The notes beneath the pieces were generated by a model, which did not search any database, was not told where the DNA came from, and saw nothing but the letters and a program-made list of their open reading frames with translations. Below, one piece after another: positions 62,065 to 64,000 of a stretch of 64,000 bases of DNA (positions within the stretch are counted from its first letter, which is position 1; each line of letters begins with the position of its first letter). This DNA comes from Moringa oleifera (Eukaryota; Streptophyta; Magnoliopsida; Brassicales; Moringaceae). The DNA is taken from positions 992,001 to 1,056,000 of the forward strand of contig JAJFZO010000863.1 of the NCBI GenBank assembly GCA_021397835.1, given 5' to 3'. The position numbers and the translations under genes are program-made.

Positions 62065-63269
62065 CCTTAAATACACTATTGACACAATGACAAGCCAAGT
62101 ATCTTTTTTTCAAGTATAATTACAATTATATAGGATCGACAGGTATTATTTTTATCTCATTCCTAGAAAGTTCTCACTACAGCAAATTTATACAGACAAG
62201 TAACTTATAAAAATTTTGACAATACGTCCCTGTGGCTCTCCAATTGCACAAAATATATTACTAATGTATCATAAATATGCGAAGAACAAGTAGAGAGAAA
62301 ATTGAGAAATTCAAGTAAACTGATTACAAAATAAACTTGTCATTCTAATGGGAGCACCTCTTTAGTAACTATCCTAAATGGGAACTACTATCCAAAGGTT
62401 AATGTAGCCAATTAACTCCTAAATGGGTTTCAAAGATTGCAATTCAATATATTATGGCTAACAGGAACTGATGCTAGATAAACTTTAATACCTACTTAAG
62501 TAAGCCAACTACTAATGATAAATCCAAATGGAATATTTTTGAATAATTACATAACAATGCAATCACATATATTATCAGCATATCAAACTATATTTGAAGT
62601 GCAAACTTTACTAAAAAATAATTTAAAAAACTATAAAATATTATGTCAATATATATGGTTGATATTAAATTAAGAAAAACAAACTAGTTAATAATAATTA
62701 ATAATTAAGTTTCATATGTGATACTTTTATTGCACGTTCTGTCACAAAACGAGATCAATATTTATAAGTATTGTCTAATTAATCCTCTCATAAATATGAA
62801 ATATATAATGTGAATTAAAATAAATTATTAAAAACTTCAAACTACATCAAATAAAACACACAAAGTTAGAAATATAATTTCAATAATGCAAGAAAAATCA
62901 AATAAAATATTTGTACATTTTAAACCATTATTATTTATACTAGACAAATGACAGATTAAATTTCCTAATTGTATATGAATATTATAGTAATAAAAAATTT
63001 TAATTTAATAATAAAGTGAATGAATTTTTATAATTATTTAAAAAGTTTATTTTTTATATATAACAATTACAATTGATAACATCATAATTATTTTACTAAA
63101 AAAATTATACTTTTCACATTTTTTAAAATCTAGTTAAAAAATACATTAAAAAAAGTCAATTCATTTACATAATTATTAACCATTCTTATTTTTTTATAAC
63201 AATTACATGAAATAATGTTATAATTATTATAATTATTAAATTTAGTATAAAATTTAAAATAACATTTTT
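62065..63269. other. CACTA 5' flank and AT-rich DNA before the second LTR
   Basis: No coding content. A CACTACAGCAAATTTAT motif at 62175 resembles a CACTA terminus but points the same way as the left end. No inverted GTAGTG end was found by reading to 64000. From about 62600 the DNA is extremely AT-rich, consistent with the 3' internal region of the Ty3 element. Confidence 0.4.
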
Positions 63270-63767
63270 TCATAAGTTTTCAATTTATGTTATGAAAATA
63301 TATAGCCTAGTTTAAATAAATGTACATATGTGTTTATTGGCTAGAATTGGTAGTTTCTCTAATTCTTAATGCTGTTAGTAAATTAAATCCTAAAATCGTA
63401 TCTTGGACTATTTATTAACAAGGAAAATGATCAGAAATCATATCCTCGTTATCAAATAAGTAAGGAGAAACACATTGTTAGGTTGCACCAACAACCATAA
63501 CCAATTCAATGAAGATTAAAAGATTTTTATCTTTACATCAATGATCAATTCTTAAATCAAACCTGAAATTATTCCTTTGACTGGACACTCTATTATATTA
63601 ATTTTTTTATTATTTTTATTTTATTTATTTTTAATTCTTCAAACCTCTTTTTTTTTTATTTTGTAAAAAATAAATCTAGCCAATCTCCATAAAAACGACC
63701 TTATTCATCTATACTACAATTTAATTTTTTGAGCAGGGACTTAATTTGCTGGTTTCGACAACCAATA
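63270..63767 (+). repeat. 3' LTR copy of the Athila-like element
   Basis: This is in direct orientation and similar to 48368-48794 (roughly 80% by eye, plus indels). It ends AACCAATA where the first copy ends AACCAACA, a CA-to-TA change at the terminus. It is not followed by a primer-binding site, so it is the 3' end of an element rather than the start of another. Confidence 0.65.
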
Positions 63768-64000
63768 GTTACTCAAAGACTCGGCTTAACAAGTTGTATA
63801 TATTGAACCTTGTATTTCTAACTATTAATCTTATGCAATGTTGGTGGTTATTATTGGTTATTGTAAGTAGTTAACCTAGCGAGATGTCCATAACTATTTA
63901 TGATTCATGTCGAAAGAATAAGACCCCATGCATCCATCGGATATCTCAACTGAGTTGTGTTTAATGGATGCCACTTGGTCTAATAAAGAATGTTGGGTAA
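63768..64000. other. Right flank of the Ty3 element
   Basis: No gene or repeat boundary is recognisable in this last segment. GTTAC at 63768-63772 would be the target-site duplication candidate, but its partner on the left was not found. Confidence 0.3.

Noticed and set aside
63799..63835. Similarity between GTATATATTGAACCTTGTAT here and GTATATATCTAACCCTATAT at about 47641, suggesting shared flanks or longer LTRs
   Set aside because: The match is short and AT-rich, and its order relative to the two LTRs (before one, after the other) does not fit an LTR extension; an alignment would be needed.
1..64000. Search for tRNA, rRNA, CRISPR-like arrays and bacterial-type operons
   Set aside because: No cloverleaf with A/B boxes, no rRNA signature and no regularly spaced array were recognised; the gene structure is eukaryotic throughout.

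Overview
The window is nuclear DNA of a eudicot plant. It is AT-rich, its genes have GT-AG introns, and the encoded proteins belong to plant families (WNK kinase, OVATE family protein, SWIB/Plus-3/GYF protein). The transposons are also plant types (Athila-like Ty3 elements, CACTA/En-Spm, DUF1985-type MULE). The species cannot be named from the sequence alone.

The window falls into a gene-rich part (1-18 kb), a decayed repeat-rich spacer (18-31 kb), two more genes (31-40 kb) and a dense transposon block (41-64 kb). Gene part: (i) 420-2335 (+), the 3' end of a PAP/OAS1-type nucleotidyltransferase-like gene. (ii) 3598-11099 (-), a SWIB + Plus-3 chromatin/transcription protein resembling Arabidopsis At5g08430. 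It converges on gene (i), contains an apparent U12-type AT-AC intron, and its C-terminal GYF-coding end (3276-3597) is broken by a 22-bp tandem duplication and further frame changes. (iii) 13968-17909 (+), a complete seven-exon WNK kinase (WNK4/5-like), divergent from (ii), with one GC-AG intron. Then (iv) 31112-33602 (+), a three-exon degenerate 2-oxoglutarate/Fe(II) dioxygenase-like protein with a C-terminal hydrophobic tail, and (v) 38154-39326 (-), an intronless OVATE family protein.

The spacer 18-31 kb holds a hAT-type non-autonomous element with an 8-bp target duplication (18586-19187), minisatellites, and eroded retroelement and MULE-like pieces. The right-hand block holds a decayed DUF1985-type MULE (about 43.9-47.5 kb) with internal tandem duplications. 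Next to it is an old Athila-like Ty3 retrotransposon (LTR, tRNA-Asp-type primer site, gag, protease, RT, RNase H, integrase; about 48.4-54.3 kb) whose second LTR copy lies at about 63.27-63.77 kb. A minus-strand CACTA transposon (54.49 kb to at least 62.06 kb; TNP2/DUF4218/DUF4216 and Transposase_24 genes, both broken) sits between the two LTR copies, so the arrangement is nested. No gene in the transposon block is intact.

All gene models were built by eye from reading frame, splice-site phase and remembered family sequences; no transcript or database evidence was available. No tRNA, rRNA or CRISPR-like array was seen.
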